From the NCBI GenBank assembly GCA_039183535.1, contig JBCDBO010000024.1, forward strand, positions 1 to 42,983: a stretch of 42,983 nt of DNA. Direction: 5' to 3'. Every line of letters starts with the position of its first letter. The stretch's first letter is position 1. Below are positions 25,430 to 34,596 of the stretch, one piece after another. The notes beneath the pieces are model-generated. The model did no database searches and was not told where the DNA came from. It worked only from the letters and a program-made list of their open reading frames with translations. This stretch comes from JBCAXA01 sp039183535. GTDB taxonomy: Bacteria; Pseudomonadota; Gammaproteobacteria; Steroidobacterales; Woeseiaceae. Position numbers and translations under genes: made by a program.

Positions 25430-25550
25430 AACAAACTCTCTAGACTCTAGCGCGGTAGAGGGTAGCACCGCTGCGGTCGCAGGTAACCACACCCGTATTA
25501 GGCGTGCTTGTTACACTTGGCGAAGGATCTAAAACGACAGAAGGGTTGGC

Positions 25551-26315
25551 ATGGAACTTCAAGACAAAGTCATCGCGATTACCGGTGCGGGCCGCGGCTT
25601 GGGCGCTGCAATGGCGACGCGTCTCGCGAAAAGCGGCGCCAAGTTGGTGCTGATCGACCTCGATGCCGATGCCCTTGAGGAAACGGCAAGTCAGTGCCGC
25701 GATCTCGGCTCACCCGATACGGCCGTATACGTCAGTAACGTCGCTGATGAAGCCGCGGTCGTCGACTTGTTTGGGTCGATTCGGCATCGATTCAGTCAGC
25801 TGGACGGGCTAGTCAACAATGCCGGCATAACCCGCGACGCGTTGACTTTGAAGTACAAGGACGGTGAATTGGTCTCGGAGATGACGATGGACCAGTGGCG
25901 TCTTGTTATGGACGTCAATCTGACGGGAGTCTTCCTGTGCGGTCGCGAGGCCGCCAAGCTGATGATCGAAACCGGCAGCAAGGGCTGCATCATCAACATC
26001 TCGTCGATTTCTCGCGCTGGCAATATGGGCCAACTCAATTACTCCGCCACGAAAGCTGGCGTGCAAGCCATGGCGGTTGTTTGGGCGAGGGAATTCGCCC
26101 GGTACGGCCTTCGCGCGGCAGCGGTCGCACCTGGCTTTATCGGCACCGATATGGTCATGGCGATGAAACCGGAGGCACGCGAAAAGCTAACTGCCGGCAT
26201 CCCGGCACGGCGGGTCGGCGACCCCGACGAAATCGCTAGCACGGTGCAGTTTATTTTTGAGAACGACTACATAAGCGGCCGCTGTTTCGACATTGATGGT
26301 GGTCTTCGACTGTAA
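25551..26315 (+). CDS. Short-chain dehydrogenase/reductase (FabG-like)
   Basis: The 254-residue classical SDR has the glycine-rich cofactor loop GAGRGLG, the NNAG stretch, and the active-site set: Ser in INISSISRAGNMG followed by Tyr and Lys in YSATKAG. The C-terminal FDIDGGLRL is typical of 3-oxoacyl-ACP-reductase-like members. The substrate is not fixed by the sequence. A GAAGGG precedes the ATG. The next gene (DJ-1/PfpI) is 8 nt away, so the two are in one operon. Confidence 0.93.
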   Translation: MELQDKVIAITGAGRGLGAAMATRLAKSGAKLVLIDLDADALEETASQCRDLGSPDTAVYVSNVADEAAVVDLFGSIRHRFSQLDGLVNNAGITRDALTLKYKDGELVSEMTMDQWRLVMDVNLTGVFLCGREAAKLMIETGSKGCIINISSISRAGNMGQLNYSATKAGVQAMAVVWAREFARYGLRAAAVAPGFIGTDMVMAMKPEAREKLTAGIPARRVGDPDEIASTVQFIFENDYISGRCFDIDGGLRL

Positions 26316-26323
26316 GTCCGCCG

Positions 26324-27010
26324 ATGGCCACCGTTGCGTTTGTTTTGACATCGCATGATGCGATCGGCGCCAACGGGGAATCGACCGGCGTCTGGCTAGA
26401 AGAACTGGCAACGCCGTATTACCGCCTTCGCGAGGCCGGACATACGGTCACGTTGACGTCGATAACCGGCGGTACGGTGGCGGTCTCACCGCAGAGTCTG
26501 CGCCCGCCGGCTGGCGCGGTTGGTTCCGTACAACGCTGGCTTCGCGACGAAACCGCCACCGAGGCACTGGCGACGACAACACGCAGCGATACCTTAGTGA
26601 GCGCTTCGATCGACGCTTTGGTCATTCCAGGCGGTCACGGTGCGCTGTGGGATCTTGCCAATAACGCAGCAGTTTCGGCATTGGTCGAATCGTCTCTTAG
26701 CGCCGGAAAAGTGGTCGCGGCGATTTGCCATGGACCAGCCGCATTGATCGGGGCGCGCCAGGCGAGCGGCGAGCCTTGGGTGAGTGGACGGCGTGTTGCG
26801 ACATTCACTGTCGCCGAGGAACAAGCGGCCGGCTTGGCCGGCGATATCCCACTGCTGCTGGAAACCCGACTACGCGAACTCGGCGCCGATATTGTTAGCG
26901 CACCACCGTTTACAGCGTGTGCGGTGCGCGATGGTACCTTGGTCACGGCGCAGAATCCGGCATCGGCCGACGCGTTCGCCGACCATATCGTGGCTGCGTT
27001 AGTCGACTGA
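26324..27010 (+). CDS. DJ-1/PfpI-family protein (Hsp31-like glyoxalase/chaperone type)
   Basis: The 228-residue protein carries the nucleophile elbow AICHGPAAL with Cys 135 and His 136, and the conserved acidic partner in GVWLEELATPYY (E26/E27). Together these form the Cys-His-Glu arrangement of the Hsp31/YedU and glyoxalase III-like class. The family acts on methylglyoxal or as a stress chaperone or hydrolase; I cannot say which here. It is 8 nt after the SDR gene. Its end is 5 nt from the convergent DUF3592 gene. Confidence 0.92.
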   Translation: MATVAFVLTSHDAIGANGESTGVWLEELATPYYRLREAGHTVTLTSITGGTVAVSPQSLRPPAGAVGSVQRWLRDETATEALATTTRSDTLVSASIDALVIPGGHGALWDLANNAAVSALVESSLSAGKVVAAICHGPAALIGARQASGEPWVSGRRVATFTVAEEQAAGLAGDIPLLLETRLRELGADIVSAPPFTACAVRDGTLVTAQNPASADAFADHIVAALVD

Positions 27011-27015
27011 CGCCA

Positions 27016-28773
27016 TCACGATAAGCGTCGCTTGGGAAGCGTTGCGGGCTGGCGAAACTCAACCGGAATTTCCGATAGCCGTAGCTGCTCCGTCAACTGA
27101 CGTACCATCGCATCGACCTCGTGCCGACCGCGCAAGCCGTCGGCAACCGTGGCCACAACGTCGCTATCAGCAAGCAGCTTGATCGCATAGTAGATCGTAT
27201 GGCGCCCTCCACTGGTGCTCGACATGGTCTGATCGATCCGAAAATTCTTTACCCGCATCAAGTCGACGCTCCGACTCACCAACGGCAACCCGAACCACAA
27301 TCGCCGCGCCGTTAAGGTACCGCCGTCGCGGCTCACACGCAGTGATTTGCCAAGGCTGTATAGCCCGTAGATCAGTATCAAGCCACCAAAGAGTGCGAAA
27401 ATCACACCCATGATCGGCGCATCGGCCATCGTGATTAAGACGGCGCCGACGCCGGCGAAAACACCACCGAACAACAACCCAATCAGCGACATCGTTACGT
27501 GACGGCCAGCCGGAAATTCAATGATGGGGTAGATCCCGCCGCGATGGATGCGAAAGCGTTGCTCGATCGCGGCATCCGCGGACTGGATCTGCTCACGGAC
27601 ATCGTTTGCGACGACGGCGTCAGTCAGCTGTTGCGATCGCTCGGCGGTTGCAAAGACCGGTATTTCGTAGGTGCGATCGAAGTCTGGTCCGGGCATGTCG
27701 CCGTGAACATGCAATCGCCACAAGTGATAGCTGCCACCGTCTTTGACAGGATCAGACTCGGCCAGATCACTTGGGACGTCAAAGCGAAACGCGATCTCGT
27801 TTTTGTTGGCGACGCGCACAGCCCGGACGCGTTGCGAATGCTGCCACTGCACGCGCTCGGTTCGAGACTTCGAGCTGCGTTGGCTGAGTCGTAGCGACAA
27901 CGTGACATTAAAGCGTTGCTCGGCACTCTCGAGACCGTGGATGGCGATTCGCCCACCGACGTTACCGCCGATCGAACCGGGGAAAGGATCGAGTTCGCAT
28001 GGCGCCGGGCCAAAGCGCGACCATTCGCGCGACGTTCTGACGGCCCAAATGAGCAAGCCGACGCCGACAATAGGAAACAACAGACCAAGTAGCGCCGGAT
28101 AGTTGCCTTTGTTGATTACCTCATCGATCAGTAAGAACGGCAACGGTAGCGATACGAGATTCCAAAACACGGCGAAAATCCAACTGCCGCGCAACTTAGA
28201 TTTTGCCTGCGACGTCAATGCTGCGCCTTGCCAAGCAGGGTTGGCTAGCCATGGTTGCGGTCCCAACTCGGCATCGCTCTCGTCACGGGTGGTGGTTTTC
28301 CGCGACCACGTGGCATACAGCGCTATGCCGCCGACCGCTAAAAATATCGCGCCGAACACGAGCTTAAACACCTGTAAGCCCCAGCGAAACGACCGGTCGA
28401 TTACCGCCTCGTCTGGGGCGTCAGGGTTAACCCAGGCCGTTATTGGTTGGCCATCAATCGCTGCCGACTTTAGTCGCTTACCAAGGGTTCGATGAAAATC
28501 GCCGATATTGTCAGCGGTATCGCTAATGGCGGCACGCTCGCTGGTGTAGTCGATGCCATCGATACGGTAGGTGTATCGCGCCCATGCCTTGTACGTGGCG
28601 CCACCATCGGATGAGCTATTGGTTCGATAGCCGCCATCGAGCACCGTCGCCGCAACTGGCGACCACTGCTGCATGGCACGCGCATCGAGCCAGGCGGCGC
28701 CTATCCACACCAGCATGCCGAGGCCAAACGCGCAAAACGGTGTTGCGAACAGTGTCCCGAGCAAACGGCCCAT
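27016..28773 (-). CDS. DUF3592 membrane protein
   Basis: The start is the ATG at 28773, with GGGAGGG 4 nt before it, giving 585 residues. The open frame extends upstream but that part is basic and not membrane-like. The sequence begins with a transmembrane helix, then a DUF3592-type extracytoplasmic loop (TYRIDGIDYTSERAAI, then ITAWVNPDAPDEAVI), another transmembrane helix pair, a large soluble region, and two more helices near 446-500 (MSLIGLLFGGVFAGVGAVLI and MGVIFALFGGLILIYGL). No enzymatic motif is visible. DUF3592 function is not established. It is divergent from the adenine deaminase gene and convergent with the DJ-1-like gene. Confidence 0.85.
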   Translation of the reverse strand: MGRLLGTLFATPFCAFGLGMLVWIGAAWLDARAMQQWSPVAATVLDGGYRTNSSSDGGATYKAWARYTYRIDGIDYTSERAAISDTADNIGDFHRTLGKRLKSAAIDGQPITAWVNPDAPDEAVIDRSFRWGLQVFKLVFGAIFLAVGGIALYATWSRKTTTRDESDAELGPQPWLANPAWQGAALTSQAKSKLRGSWIFAVFWNLVSLPLPFLLIDEVINKGNYPALLGLLFPIVGVGLLIWAVRTSREWSRFGPAPCELDPFPGSIGGNVGGRIAIHGLESAEQRFNVTLSLRLSQRSSKSRTERVQWQHSQRVRAVRVANKNEIAFRFDVPSDLAESDPVKDGGSYHLWRLHVHGDMPGPDFDRTYEIPVFATAERSQQLTDAVVANDVREQIQSADAAIEQRFRIHRGGIYPIIEFPAGRHVTMSLIGLLFGGVFAGVGAVLITMADAPIMGVIFALFGGLILIYGLYSLGKSLRVSRDGGTLTARRLWFGLPLVSRSVDLMRVKNFRIDQTMSSTSGGRHTIYYAIKLLADSDVVATVADGLRGRHEVDAMVRQLTEQLRLSEIPVEFRQPATLPKRRLS

Positions 28774-28888
28774 TCGGCCCTCCCTGACGGTATCGATCGG
28801 CAATCTAACATTCGCCTTACGCGGTCGCTGTGATCGCAGTCGCGCCGAGGCTTCGCTAACATGCCACAAAGGGTTTGGATTCGTAGCG

Positions 28889-29848
28889 ATGCCGGATTTG
28901 GCGCAGCAACCTAAAGCGGAGTTGCACCTGCATCTCGAAGGGGCACTTGAGCCTGAGTTGATGCTGGCGCTCGCCGAGCGTAATGGCGTTGAATTGCCAT
29001 ACGCGGATGAACGAGCAATTCGGGCGGCCTACCAGTTCAACAATCTGCAGGATTTTCTTGACCTGTACTACGCCGGTACCAGCGTGCTACAAACAGCCGA
29101 TGATTTTTACGCGCTAACCATGCATTACGCCGCTCGTGCCATTGCCGATGGCGTAACCCATGCGGAGTGTTTTTTCGATCCGCAGGCGCACACGGATCGC
29201 GGCGTGCCAATTAACGTTGTATTCGCTGGCCTTAGCAAAGCGATCGATGCGGCGCGTGAACAAGGCCTGCACATCTCGCTGATCCTGTGCTTTTTGCGGC
29301 ATTTATCGGAGGACGATGCGCTTGGCACGCTCGATTCGGCGCTGCCCTTTCGTGAGCACTTTATTGGCGTTGGCCTCGATTCCAGCGAGGTCGGGCACCC
29401 GCCGATTAAGTTTCGGCGCGTGTTTGATCGGGCTGCTGAGCTCGGCCTGCACCGGGTTGCCCATGCCGGCGAGGAAGGACCGCCCGAATATGTCTGGCAG
29501 GCGCTCGACGAACTCGGCGTCGAACGTATTGATCACGGCAACCGCGCGTTGGAGGACGAGGCTTTAGTTGCCCGCCTGCGCCGTGACGGTATTCCGCTAA
29601 CGGTATGCCCACTGTCGAATCTACGTCTTTGCGTGGTCGATTCGCTCAGCGGCCACCCGCTGCGCGCGATGCTCGACGCCGGTTTAACGGTCACGGTCAA
29701 TTCCGACGATCCGGCGTACTTCGGCGGCTACATCAACGATAACTATCGGGCGGTGCAAACGGCGTTGGACTTGTCGGAACGCGACATCGCAACCCTCGTC
29801 GATCATTCGCTGGCGTCTCGTTTCGTCGCCGAAGTGCCAGGGACCTAG
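28889..29848 (+). CDS. Adenine deaminase of the adenosine deaminase family
   Basis: I took the ATG at 28889 because the family start (PKAELHLHLEG) follows at once; the frame is open further upstream without similarity. The 319-residue protein has the zinc ligands H13 and H15 (HLHLEG), HAGEEGPPE with the catalytic Glu, and the VNSDDPAYFGG with the final Asp. Length, the FFDPQxHTDRG segment and FIGVGLDSSEVGHPP closely resemble the Pseudomonas adenine deaminase group rather than longer adenosine deaminases, so adenine is the likelier substrate. Its stop overlaps the convergent oxygenase gene by 4 nt. Confidence 0.93.
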   Translation: MPDLAQQPKAELHLHLEGALEPELMLALAERNGVELPYADERAIRAAYQFNNLQDFLDLYYAGTSVLQTADDFYALTMHYAARAIADGVTHAECFFDPQAHTDRGVPINVVFAGLSKAIDAAREQGLHISLILCFLRHLSEDDALGTLDSALPFREHFIGVGLDSSEVGHPPIKFRRVFDRAAELGLHRVAHAGEEGPPEYVWQALDELGVERIDHGNRALEDEALVARLRRDGIPLTVCPLSNLRLCVVDSLSGHPLRAMLDAGLTVTVNSDDPAYFGGYINDNYRAVQTALDLSERDIATLVDHSLASRFVAEVPGT

Positions 29849-30951
29849 GCGCGTTGCAGGGTCTGGTCGTTGAATAAGTGGGAAATCAACGTGTAACGCG
29901 TGCCTTGCGTCGTTTCCAAGACCTCGTGGAGCAATGCCGAAGAAAAAATCATCGCGCTACCTGGCTCAGGCTTATAACCGCGGTTGCCGTATTCGCGAAA
30001 GACGACCTCGCCGCCGTCGTAATCGTCGTTAAGGTTTAGCGACAGAGCGAAACGTCGGTATGCGGTTGCTGCACTGACGTTGTCACGGTGCCCCATGGTG
30101 TTGCCTTCGCGGTCGCCGTGGTATCGAGCGATATGCAGGTCTTCGCGACGGGTCACCTCGAAACCAAACGACTTTTTGATGAGCGGCACGACGCGGCCAA
30201 ACAACCGTTGATCAAGAAAACTAACGGTGGCTGGGTCTTTAATAATTTCGTCAACGCGGTCTTGGCGATTGTGCTCGTAGACCGGTATCCGGTAATTGCC
30301 GTCAACCTCGCCGGGGCGTGGCGGGCGGATCATCAGCGGACTGCGGGTTTCGAAGGCATGCAACAAACCGGCGCACTCTTCCCGGGTCAGCACATTCGGC
30401 ACCACCAGCACGGGCGCATGCGGGACGTGCCATGTATCCGCTTCTCGATGCAATTCGGTATCCACGAGACGGATTATTGCATGTATAGCTGTTTGCGCAG
30501 GTAACGGGGAGTCATACCAGGCCCGAATTTGTCGGTTCGGCGTTAGCAACACCCAGCGGGCGGCTAAGCCTTGGCCCATGTGGACGCCGTACGACGCAAA
30601 AACAACGCCTGTCGAATCGCCGCAGACCGGTATCGTCAGTCCTAATTGGTCGCGGGTGGCCGCGTTGGCCGCAGCGTCGCTGTTGGCCGTGATCACTACG
30701 CAAGCGATTTGCCGTTGGCGCAACATGGGTTTCGCGGCGGCCAGATCCGCCAGTGTCTGCATCCCTTCGCTTGTGCGCGGATCGATAAGCACGAGAAGCA
30801 ATGGATGCCCTGCAAGAAAATCATCATCGAGCTTTAGGGCGCGACCGTCTTGATCGCGAATCTCAAATGCTAAGGCCAGCGCCCCGTGCGCCAACGGTTG
30901 CACATAGTCATGCAGCTGCGGAGCTGCGAGGTCATAGGTTCGCGTCGGCAT
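29845..30951 (-). CDS. Thioredoxin-like domain fused to a 2-oxoglutarate/Fe(II) dioxygenase (prolyl 4-hydroxylase-like)
   Basis: The 368-residue protein has two parts. Residues ~1-165 look like a redoxin/peroxiredoxin fold (LLLVLIDPRTSEGMQTLADL, then TIPVCGDSTGVVFASYGV) without a clear CxxC pair. Residues ~175-368 are a P4Hc-type dioxygenase with Fe ligands H288 and D290 (GHRDN), the distal H342 (LLHEVLE) and the 2-oxoglutarate-binding R352 (GTRYTL). Such enzymes hydroxylate an amino-acid side chain in a peptide. The target is unknown. It lies 50 nt after hmgA on the same strand. Confidence 0.9.
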   Translation of the reverse strand: MPTRTYDLAAPQLHDYVQPLAHGALALAFEIRDQDGRALKLDDDFLAGHPLLLVLIDPRTSEGMQTLADLAAAKPMLRQRQIACVVITANSDAAANAATRDQLGLTIPVCGDSTGVVFASYGVHMGQGLAARWVLLTPNRQIRAWYDSPLPAQTAIHAIIRLVDTELHREADTWHVPHAPVLVVPNVLTREECAGLLHAFETRSPLMIRPPRPGEVDGNYRIPVYEHNRQDRVDEIIKDPATVSFLDQRLFGRVVPLIKKSFGFEVTRREDLHIARYHGDREGNTMGHRDNVSAATAYRRFALSLNLNDDYDGGEVVFREYGNRGYKPEPGSAMIFSSALLHEVLETTQGTRYTLISHLFNDQTLQRA

Positions 30952-31001
30952 CGGTCGAGTCTAGCCGCTTCGCGATCGGAGCGACATCGTTGTGCGCCGC
31001 A

Positions 31002-32309
31002 CTATTCCGTGAAGCGCCGCTCCAACCCACGCCACGCATCGATGTAGTTTCGCTGGCGTTGTGGGCAATCGAGTGCCGCCGGTGTGGGTCGGAACAGGTA
31101 GCGCGACTCAAACATGAACGCCATCGTCGCATCGAGGTATTGCGGCGTCAGCTCCTGGCTACTGGCGGCATCGAAGGCCGCGGCGTCCGGCCCATGCGGG
31201 ACGAACGCGTTATGCAGGCTGGCCCCACCGGGGACGAATCCGCCGCCTGGCTTAGCGTCGTAAACACCGGTAATCAATCCCATGTACTCAGACATGACGT
31301 TGCGGTGGTACCACGGCGGGCGAAAAGTGTCCTGCATTACCAGCCAGCGCGGCGGGAAAACCACGAAATCCACATTCGCCGTCCCTGGTGTATCGGATGG
31401 CGACGTCAGGACGGTGAATATCGACGGATCGGGATGGTCGAAGCTGATCGAACCGATCGTATTAAAGCGAAACAAGTCGTAGCGGTACGGATAGCTGTTA
31501 CCGTGCCAGGCGACGACATCGAGTGGCGAGTGTTGCAACGATGCGCGGAATAGGCGGCCATCAAACTTCATGACGTGCTCGAAATCACCGCTGCGCTCCT
31601 CGAATGCAGCAATGGGCGCCTCGAAATCACGGCTATTAGCAAGACCGTCGCTGCCGATAGGCCCGCGTTCCGGCAACTCGAACGGTGCGCCGTAGTTCTC
31701 ACAAACATAGCCGCGGGCACTGTCCGCACAAAGCTCAACACGAAATTTCATTCCGCGAGGGATAACAGCCACGTGGCCCGGCTCAACCACGAGCAGACCG
31801 CATTCGGTGTAGAGCGTCAGGCCGCCGTGCTCTGGAACGAGCAGCATCTCGCCGTCGGCATTCGAAAAGTAGCGCGACGACATCGATTCGTTGGCACGAT
31901 AAATCGCGACATTAGCCCCCGCTTGGACGGCGGCGTCGCCGCATGCTGCGACCGAAAATAAACCATCGATAAAGTCAGTCGGCTCGGCGGGAATCGGGAT
32001 CGGGTCCCAGCGCATTGGGTCGGGCGGCGCCAATCCGCTCGCGAGCGGTGCCGTCGCCAAGTCTGCGTGCGCCAGCGGCTCAAATCCCAAACTAGCGACA
32101 GATGGCCGAATCCGATGCAACCAGGTGCGCCGATTGTGTGCTTTAGGCGCTGTAAACGCCGTTGATGAGAACTTCTCAACGTAGAGACCCAATGGCGGCC
32201 GCTGTGGTGAATTGCGCCCAACTGGCAGTGCGCCAGCGATGGCTTCGGTCTCGTGCGAGTTACCGAAGCCGGTGAGATAGTCGGGGGAATTGTCCACTGA
32301 GTTGGCCAT
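31002..32309 (-). CDS. hmgA: Homogentisate 1,2-dioxygenase
   Basis: The 435-residue enzyme opens the homogentisate ring to maleylacetoacetate in tyrosine and phenylalanine catabolism. The Fe(II) ligands H335 and E341 (WYHRNVMSEYMG) and H372 (VPHGPD) sit where expected from the human enzyme (335, 341, 371). The N-terminal YLTGFGNSHETEA is the family signature. No other tyrosine-degradation gene is present in the window. A thioredoxin-dioxygenase fusion follows on the same strand. The leader is A/T-rich, with an imperfect palindrome at 32350-32361. Confidence 0.97.
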   Translation of the reverse strand: MANSVDNSPDYLTGFGNSHETEAIAGALPVGRNSPQRPPLGLYVEKFSSTAFTAPKAHNRRTWLHRIRPSVASLGFEPLAHADLATAPLASGLAPPDPMRWDPIPIPAEPTDFIDGLFSVAACGDAAVQAGANVAIYRANESMSSRYFSNADGEMLLVPEHGGLTLYTECGLLVVEPGHVAVIPRGMKFRVELCADSARGYVCENYGAPFELPERGPIGSDGLANSRDFEAPIAAFEERSGDFEHVMKFDGRLFRASLQHSPLDVVAWHGNSYPYRYDLFRFNTIGSISFDHPDPSIFTVLTSPSDTPGTANVDFVVFPPRWLVMQDTFRPPWYHRNVMSEYMGLITGVYDAKPGGGFVPGGASLHNAFVPHGPDAAAFDAASSQELTPQYLDATMAFMFESRYLFRPTPAALDCPQRQRNYIDAWRGLERRFTE

Positions 32310-32852
32310 CGTGTCGTCTTCGCAAGCGTAACCGTCACCAGCAATATACTTTCATATGTAACTAATGGCTAGGCGCAAACCGAGTATGGCGGATTTTCTT
32401 GTCTATATATCGTCGATGTTTTGTTATTGTCACTTAATGGTCAATGCAATGCGGCGAACCGCGCTGCACCACCGCCACTGGCATCTCCAGGCGTTTGCGG
32501 CTTGCTCGCCGCAGCTATAACTGGCGCACAGTCTGTGCCAGCACATTGACGGCCCCGGGGCCGCTCTTCAATAACGGTCCCGCCTCGATCGCACTCAGAT
32601 CCGGGCGCGCTAAAGCCATCCGCTCTACAGGCCGAAATAGGTAGGACACCCGGCGGGTAGTCGCGGATCGACCGCGCTCGGCAGAACGAGTCAGACGCCG
32701 CCAGCCGCTGCGATGGATTCGCAGCGCTCGCTTCATCGAGGAAGACATTGTGATCGACAATTTGGCGCAGACCGATCGGCCTGAGAACAACGGTGACCGC
32801 TCCCGCAGTCAACCTTGCCGACGGTGCGTAATCGCACCGATGCGGGGGCGCG
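32310..32852. other. 543-nt gene-free stretch between hmgA and the pilus-like cluster
   Basis: No frame on either strand reads as a family I recognise, although a 91-codon minus frame (32515-32790) exists. The first ~130 nt next to hmgA are A/T-rich and hold its promoter. The remainder is GC-rich. It contains GCACAG/CTGTGC around one base (32526-32538) and a 12-bp palindrome GGCCCCGGGGCC (32551-32562), and ends just before the ATPase start. It presumably holds the promoter for the pilus operon. Confidence 0.4.
32350..32361. promoter_or_regulatory. Near-palindrome in the hmgA leader
   Basis: TTTCATATGTAA is a near-palindrome 41 nt upstream of the hmgA start; only its third base from each end breaks symmetry. 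Aromatic catabolic genes are often under a repressor in this region, but the regulator is unknown here and the site could be fortuitous in A/T-rich sequence. Confidence 0.2.
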
Positions 32853-34586
32853 ATGGTGAGTAAATCGTTTACCGATGTCCTTAACCGAACGCGGACCGGC
32901 CAGACAGGCGAGCGCACCCAAGCGGTTCGCAGTCGCCAGACGCTGGGTGCACGACTCAAAGTCGCTGGTCTTATCAACGATGCGCAGCTCGATCTTGCGC
33001 TTCGCGAGCAAAAGCGCTCCGGCAAGTTGTTGGGTGAGGTGCTGGTCGAGCTCGGCTTCGTTTCCGCCGAAATCATCACGCAAACAATGGCGCGGCAAGC
33101 ACAAGCCAAGATGGTCGATGTGCGTATCAGCGATCCAGATGAGGCAGCGCTTAGCAAGATCTCGTTCGAAACCGCGAGACGCTTCAAGGCTTTTCCGTTG
33201 AGCGTTGATCGACAAACGCTAACCGTCGCGTTCGCTGATGCATTTAACGTCGTTGCGATCGACTACATCGAGCGTGAAGCTGAGATGACAATCGATGTGG
33301 TCACGGCGCCAGAGGGGCACATACTCGAAGCGATCGCACGCCACTACGCCCGTGGACGCTCAATCGAGGATACGATCGACGAAATCATGTCGGACGGTTC
33401 TCTGCCGTCCGAGGACGAAGCCGCCAGCGGTTCACCGTTGGTACGGCTGGTCGATCAAATCGTATCGCTGGGCATTAAACGCGGTGCGACAGACATACAC
33501 ATTGAGCCCGATGAAAAGATCGTGCGCGTACGGATGCGCATCGATGGCGTTCTACGCCAAGAGATTCTGATTCCGAAGCCGATACAGCCTGCCCTGACGG
33601 CCCGGATCAAACTCATCGCCAACCTCAATATCACCGAGAAACGCATACCGCAGGATGGCCGGATACGATTTGAGTTTGGCCAGAACCACGTCGATTTACG
33701 CGTATCGACACTCCCGATTAATTTCGGTGAGAGTATCGTGCTGCGGATTCTCGATGGTGCGAGTTCGGCACTCGAACTGACGGATCTAGGTTTTTCGGCG
33801 CCCGACACGCGTAACGTCGAGAAATTGGTAGAACTACCGTACGGCATGGTGCTAGTTACCGGACCAACCGGTAGCGGTAAGACGACGACGCTGTACACCG
33901 CGTTAAAATTGGTAAACGCCGAAGCACGCAGTGTCTTTACGCTAGAAGATCCCATCGAGTACTCGCTGGGCTCGATTCGCCAGACTCAAGTCAAGCCGGA
34001 AGTCGGTTTAGATTTCGCGAGCGGTCTGCGTGCCTTACTCCGGCAAGACCCAGATGTCATCCTAATCGGTGAGATCCGCGATATTGAGACGGCACAACTT
34101 GCCGCACGTGCCGCACTAACCGGTCACTTGGTGCTATCGACATTGCACACGAACAACGCGGTTGGTGTCATTCCCCGCCTGGTCGACATGGGCGTCGACC
34201 GATACATGTTGCCGCCGGCGCTATCGGCAATCTTGGCACAGCGCCTCGTTCGCCGACTGTGCAAGGCCTGCGCGGAAGAGCGTACCGATTCGGCGGCGGT
34301 AATCGAACGACTTGGTCTTAGTGACTATTTCGAACATGTGCCGACGCTCTACTTTGGACAGGGCTGCGAGGAATGCAACTACTCTGGGTTCAGCGGCCGC
34401 CAAGTAATCTACGAAATTTTAAATGTGGACGAGCGCTTCCACGCACCGATTGTCAACGGTACGAGTGCTGGCGAGATTCGCGAGCTCGCCGCCGCCGCTG
34501 GCATGGTGCCGATGCTCGAAGACGGTCTGAAGAAAGCGGTTGCCGGCACAACGACTATCGAGGAGGTGCTGCGGGTCGTCCGCTAG
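32853..34586 (+). CDS. GspE/PilB-family assembly ATPase, MshE-like
   Basis: The 577-residue protein is the cytoplasmic ATPase that powers pilus or pseudopilus extension. An MshEN-type N-terminal region (about 30-82) consists of two LG-x2-L repeats ending in REQ and ARQ. The nucleotide-binding core has Walker A GPTGSGKT (337-344), the Asp box near VFTLEDPIEY, Walker B VILIGEIRD (about 399-409) and the His box LSTLHTNN. A zinc Cys tetrad follows: CKAC (about 470-473) and CEEC (about 505-508). These are diagnostic of extension ATPases, not PilT retraction ATPases. It heads the operon. The SD is GC-rich but weak. Confidence 0.93.
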   Translation: MVSKSFTDVLNRTRTGQTGERTQAVRSRQTLGARLKVAGLINDAQLDLALREQKRSGKLLGEVLVELGFVSAEIITQTMARQAQAKMVDVRISDPDEAALSKISFETARRFKAFPLSVDRQTLTVAFADAFNVVAIDYIEREAEMTIDVVTAPEGHILEAIARHYARGRSIEDTIDEIMSDGSLPSEDEAASGSPLVRLVDQIVSLGIKRGATDIHIEPDEKIVRVRMRIDGVLRQEILIPKPIQPALTARIKLIANLNITEKRIPQDGRIRFEFGQNHVDLRVSTLPINFGESIVLRILDGASSALELTDLGFSAPDTRNVEKLVELPYGMVLVTGPTGSGKTTTLYTALKLVNAEARSVFTLEDPIEYSLGSIRQTQVKPEVGLDFASGLRALLRQDPDVILIGEIRDIETAQLAARAALTGHLVLSTLHTNNAVGVIPRLVDMGVDRYMLPPALSAILAQRLVRRLCKACAEERTDSAAVIERLGLSDYFEHVPTLYFGQGCEECNYSGFSGRQVIYEILNVDERFHAPIVNGTSAGEIRELAAAAGMVPMLEDGLKKAVAGTTTIEEVLRVVR

Positions 34587-34596
34587 CATCACGATC

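Noticed and set aside
32515..32790. A 91-codon minus-strand frame upstream of the ATPase
   Set aside because: Arg/Ser-rich composition, no recognisable domain and no convincing ribosome-binding site.
32441..33187. A long minus-strand frame antisense to the ATPase start
   Set aside because: It is the shadow of the coding frame of the ATPase and its composition is unlike a protein.
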